From: Flavilitoribacter nigricans DSM 23189 = NBRC 102662
GTDB lineage: Bacteria; Bacteroidota; Bacteroidia; Chitinophagales; Saprospiraceae
Reading direction: 5' to 3'
DNA length: 64,000 nucleotides
Assembly: GCF_002646595.1 (NCBI RefSeq)
Contig: NZ_PDUD01000022.1
Coordinates: forward strand, 62,001 to 126,000
Position numbers and translations under genes: made by a program
Part shown: piece by piece, positions 61,496-64,000 of the stretch
Layout of the letters: every line of letters begins with the position of its first letter
How positions within the stretch are numbered: position 1 is the stretch's first letter
The notes under the pieces: generated by a model
The model's input: only the letters and a program-made list of their open reading frames with translations
The model's database searches: none
What the model was told of the DNA's origin: nothing

Positions 61496-62722
61496 ATGCC
61501 TTCTGTTTCTAAGCGAGGGGAGCAGACGCCATTGTCGCCCTTTCGCAAACTGATTCCCATTGCCGACCGGGTAAAAGCGGCGGGAAAAAAAGTTTATCAT
61601 CTTAATATCGGTCAACCGGATATCGAATCTCCGGCGGCGGCCATGGCGGCGGTACGAGCGACGGATACTAAGATACTGGCCTACAGCCCGGCAGAAGGTA
61701 ACGCATCTTACCGGCAAAAACTCGTTGGTTATTACAAAAAGTTCGACATCGATCTGGAACCCGAGCACATCATGGTCACCACCGGTGGTTCGGAGGCGAT
61801 CCAGTTCATGTTCCTGAGCTGTCTGGACAAGGGAGACGAAGTGATCATTCCCGAACCGTTCTACGCGAATTACAACGGTTTTGCGCACATCGGCGACATC
61901 AAGATCAAGCCGATCACGAGTACCATCGATACGGGCTTTGCCCTGCCGGATCCGGAAGCTTTTGAGGCCATCATCGGCCCGAGAACCAAAGCGATATTCA
62001 TTACCAATCCCAATAACCCTACCGGGTGTTTTTATCCCAAAGAGGCGCTGAAGCAACTGGCTTCCATTGTGAAAAAACACGACCTCTTTTTGTTCGTGGA
62101 CGAAGTATACCGCGAATTCTGCTACGACGATCAGGAGTTTTTCAGTGCGCTGAACCTGCTGGATATCCAGGAGAACGTCGTAGTGATCGATTCCATCTCC
62201 AAGCGCTACAGCGCCTGCGGTGCCCGTATCGGGGCCATCGTTACCTACAACCAGCAGGTCCGGGATGCTGCATCCCGTTTTGCCAAACTGCGGCTGAGCC
62301 CTCCGGGTCTGGCCCAGATCTTTGCCGAAGCGACCCTGGATGTGGAGGAGAACTACCTGTCTAACGTCAAAGAGGAGTACGACAACCGTCGTCAGACCGT
62401 CTACCGTCGCCTGCAGGCGATGCCGGGTGTGACGAGTTACAAACCGGGTGGCGCATTCTATTGTTTTGCTCAGTTCCCCATCGACGATGCCGATGCGTTC
62501 TGCCAGTGGCTACTGGAAGAATTTGAACTGGACGGCGCAACGGTCATGCTGTCGCCGGGACAGGGATTCTACGCGACGCCCGGTCTGGGGCACAACGAAG
62601 TGCGTATTGCCTACGTATTGAATACCACGGACCTGGAAGCAGCTATGGATTGCCTGGAAGAGGCGCTCATCAGCTATCCGGGACGGGTGGATAATGCGGT
62701 GGAAGCACTAACCGTTAATTAA
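61496..62722 (+). CDS. class I/II pyridoxal-phosphate aminotransferase
   Basis: A 408-residue PLP enzyme of fold type I, aspartate/aromatic aminotransferase-like. Marks: YHLNIGQPDIESP, TTGGSEAIQFMFL, ITNPNNPTGCFYPKEAL, LFVDEVYREFCY with the PLP Asp, and SISKRYSACGARIG with the PLP-binding Lys. The C-terminal Arg for substrate carboxylate is in NEVRIAYVLN. Substrate preference cannot be stated (aspartate, aromatic or branched-chain). It has its own probable promoter and ends at an octamer array that begins within its stop codon. Confidence 0.9.
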   Translation: MPSVSKRGEQTPLSPFRKLIPIADRVKAAGKKVYHLNIGQPDIESPAAAMAAVRATDTKILAYSPAEGNASYRQKLVGYYKKFDIDLEPEHIMVTTGGSEAIQFMFLSCLDKGDEVIIPEPFYANYNGFAHIGDIKIKPITSTIDTGFALPDPEAFEAIIGPRTKAIFITNPNNPTGCFYPKEALKQLASIVKKHDLFLFVDEVYREFCYDDQEFFSALNLLDIQENVVVIDSISKRYSACGARIGAIVTYNQQVRDAASRFAKLRLSPPGLAQIFAEATLDVEENYLSNVKEEYDNRRQTVYRRLQAMPGVTSYKPGGAFYCFAQFPIDDADAFCQWLLEEFELDGATVMLSPGQGFYATPGLGHNEVRIAYVLNTTDLEAAMDCLEEALISYPGRVDNAVEALTVN

Positions 62723-62786
62723 TGATTGGATGATCTGATGATACAATGGTTGGACAATTTAATGCTCTGATCATTGTATCATCCAA
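62721..62786. repeat. 8-bp-period degenerate repeat array, foldable
   Basis: Eight octamers in register (for example GATGATCT, GATGATAC, GATCATTG and TATCATCC) begin at the aminotransferase stop codon. The first and last parts are complementary (ATTGGATGAT with ATCATCCAAT; ACAATG with CATTGT), so a long hairpin can form in the transcript. Units are shared with the array at 34731. Confidence 0.78.
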
Positions 62787-62850
62787 TAAACTTTCTCCTT
62801 CCCCTACCGTTTCCTTTTGGCAACTAGCACGCTAAAAGTACAAGTAAGAT

Positions 62851-63579
62851 ATGAGTAAGACTGTAAAGCCATACGAAGCCGAAGGTAGTAAGAAGCAACA
62901 GGTGTCTACGATGTTTGACCGCATCGCTCCTTATTACGATTTTCTCAACCGCTTGTTATCCCTGGGGATCGATACGATCTGGCGTAAGAAAGCCATCAAC
63001 CTGCTCAAAGCCGACCAGCCGCAACGGATCCTGGATGTTGCAACGGGTACCGCCGATGTGGCCATCGAGGCCGCGCACCAGCTGAGTCCCGAAGAGATCA
63101 TCGGGGTGGATATTTCGGTAGAAATGCTGGAAGTCGGACGTAAAAAAGTGCAGCGGAAGGGCCTCCAGGAGATCATCACTCTGGAGGAAGGGGACTCAGA
63201 GAATTTACCGTTCCCGGACAATACATTCGATGCGCTTACCGTTGCATTTGGAGTAAGAAATTTTGAAAATCTGGAGCGGGGCCTGCGCGAAATGCAAAGG
63301 GTGCTCAAACCGGGTGGCAAAGTGGTTATTCTGGAATTTTCCAGGCCAACGATCTTTCCATTCCGTCAGCTCTATCATTTTTATTTCAAGAACATCCTGC
63401 CGTTTATCGGCAAATTTACGTCCAAAGATCCCAAGGCATATCGCTACCTCTACGAGTCGGTGCAAGCCTTTCCGGATGGGGACAAATTTTTGAACATATT
63501 ATCCCAAACCGGTTACAAATCGAATCGATGCATACCTTTAACGCTCGGAGTTTGTTCCATTTATCTTGGCGAAAAATAA
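62851..63579 (+). CDS. ubiE: demethylmenaquinone methyltransferase (UbiE/MenG)
   Basis: SAM-dependent C-methyltransferase for the last step of menaquinone synthesis, 242 residues. Marks: MFDRIAPYYDFLNRLLSLG (UbiE signature 1), RILDVATGTADVAIEAA (SAM motif), and FGVRNFENLERGLREMQRVLKPGGKVVILEFS (signature 2). Bacteroidota mostly use menaquinone only, so menG would be the more exact name. Its last 52 bases overlap the start of the porT-like gene in another frame, suggesting coupled translation. Confidence 0.95.
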   Translation: MSKTVKPYEAEGSKKQQVSTMFDRIAPYYDFLNRLLSLGIDTIWRKKAINLLKADQPQRILDVATGTADVAIEAAHQLSPEEIIGVDISVEMLEVGRKKVQRKGLQEIITLEEGDSENLPFPDNTFDALTVAFGVRNFENLERGLREMQRVLKPGGKVVILEFSRPTIFPFRQLYHFYFKNILPFIGKFTSKDPKAYRYLYESVQAFPDGDKFLNILSQTGYKSNRCIPLTLGVCSIYLGEK

Positions 63580-64000
63580 GCCTTTGCTTACTGTTAGCGA
63601 TCGGCCTTTCCGCTTCATTGCAAGGCCAGAGAAGAGATCTGGGTAATTACAACTTTTACGACTTTCAGCAAAAATCGTACTATTTCGGAATCACCCTGGC
63701 CATCAACCGGGCGTCTTTCCAGCCGTTCCGCTCCCGCGATTTCATCTACAGTGACAGCATTCAGTCCGTAGAATCCATCGAGGGGCCGGGTTTCAACCTG
63801 GGTATTGTCACCAACCTCAAGATCGGTCAGTATTTCGATTTTCGATTCCTGCCGACATTGTCCTTTGCCGAAAGGAACCTGCGGTACGACCGGGAAAGCC
63901 GGGTGCGGGATTTCACGCAGCGGAAGGTGACTTCCGTACTGGTCGAAATGCCCTTCCACTTCCGGTACAAATCGGAACCGTACAAGGATAAACGCCTGTT
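63528..64000 (+). CDS. porT: PorT-like outer membrane protein (T9SS component), 3'-truncated by window edge
   Basis: The frame starting at the ATG at 63528 is open to the end of the window (157 codons). A signal peptide (KISLCLLLAIGLSASLQGQ) is followed by NYNFYDFQQKSYYFGITLAI and alternating hydrophobic strands (FNLGIVTNLKIGQYFDFRFLPT) typical of an outer membrane beta-barrel. PorT is needed for type IX secretion, and porT directly after ubiE is a recurrent Bacteroidota arrangement. It overlaps ubiE by 52 bases. The sequence fits the T9SS cargo proteins found at 12968-14389 and 37031-39805. The C-terminal part is outside the window. Confidence 0.85.
   Translation, partial: MHTFNARSLFHLSWRKISLCLLLAIGLSASLQGQRRDLGNYNFYDFQQKSYYFGITLAINRASFQPFRSRDFIYSDSIQSVESIEGPGFNLGIVTNLKIGQYFDFRFLPTLSFAERNLRYDRESRVRDFTQRKVTSVLVEMPFHFRYKSEPYKDKRL

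Noticed and set aside
1-64000. tRNA, rRNA or classical riboswitches
   Set aside because: No tRNA T-loop/anticodon pattern, rRNA sequence or known riboswitch core was noticed on reading both strands; a covariance-model scan would be needed to exclude them fully.

Overview
The window comes from a chromosome of a Bacteroidota bacterium, most likely of the Saprospiria/Lewinella type. The evidence is: a complete Bacteroidota-order division and cell wall (dcw) cluster; two secreted proteins with C-terminal type IX secretion (T9SS) sorting domains; the start of porT, a T9SS gene, directly after the menaquinone methyltransferase gene; many putative lipoproteins; and start-proximal TAnnTTTG elements, the -7 box of the Bacteroidota primary sigma factor. 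The exact genus is inference. No rRNA, tRNA, CRISPR array or intact transposase was seen.

Layout. 1-1.6 kb: end of an AraC regulator, cysteine dioxygenase and a DsrE-like protein. 1.9-16 kb: typA, a secreted M24 peptidase, a phospholipase-like lipoprotein, a serine hydrolase lipoprotein, a methyltransferase, an ABC exporter, a GH53 galactanase and a metallo-hydrolase. 16.2-18.2 kb: a bestrophin-like channel and a TipA-type MerR regulator. 18.3-34.4 kb, all on the minus strand: mraZ-rsmH-ftsL-ftsI-murE-mraY-murD-ftsW-murG-murC-ftsQ-ftsA-ftsZ, which takes UDP-MurNAc-peptide through lipid II to septal synthesis and the Z ring (murB, murF and ddl are not here). 34.8-46.3 kb: a polyprenol-phosphate glycosyltransferase, an atypical SDR, a large T9SS leucine-rich repeat protein, a CotH-like secreted protein, alkaline phosphatase, acyl-CoA dehydrogenase and gamma-glutamyltransferase. 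46.9-57.3 kb: a P1B-type metal ATPase, a metallo-hydrolase, ribH, a TPR protein, pdhA, a degenerate Nudix protein, pyrE, an M42 peptidase and a UbiA-like protein. 57.3-64 kb: a secreted protein of unknown function, an apparently truncated debranching-enzyme-like lipoprotein, a GH97 glucosidase, an aminotransferase, ubiE/menG and porT (cut by the window end).

The least expected content is non-coding. (i) Two collinear copies, inverted and 31 kb apart, of a 308-361 bp element with imperfect terminal inverted repeats, differing by one 53 bp hairpin module. (ii) A 161 bp MITE-like element with 21 bp terminal repeats and a TCA target duplication, inserted between the probable pyrE promoter and its start codon; a solo end of the same family abuts one copy of element (i). 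(iii) Six arrays of degenerate 8 bp units, each with a different unit, all shortly downstream of a stop codon. (iv) Four 10 bp-phased MraZ-box-like repeats next to the putative -7 element of the dcw operon. These are the best candidates for something not previously described.
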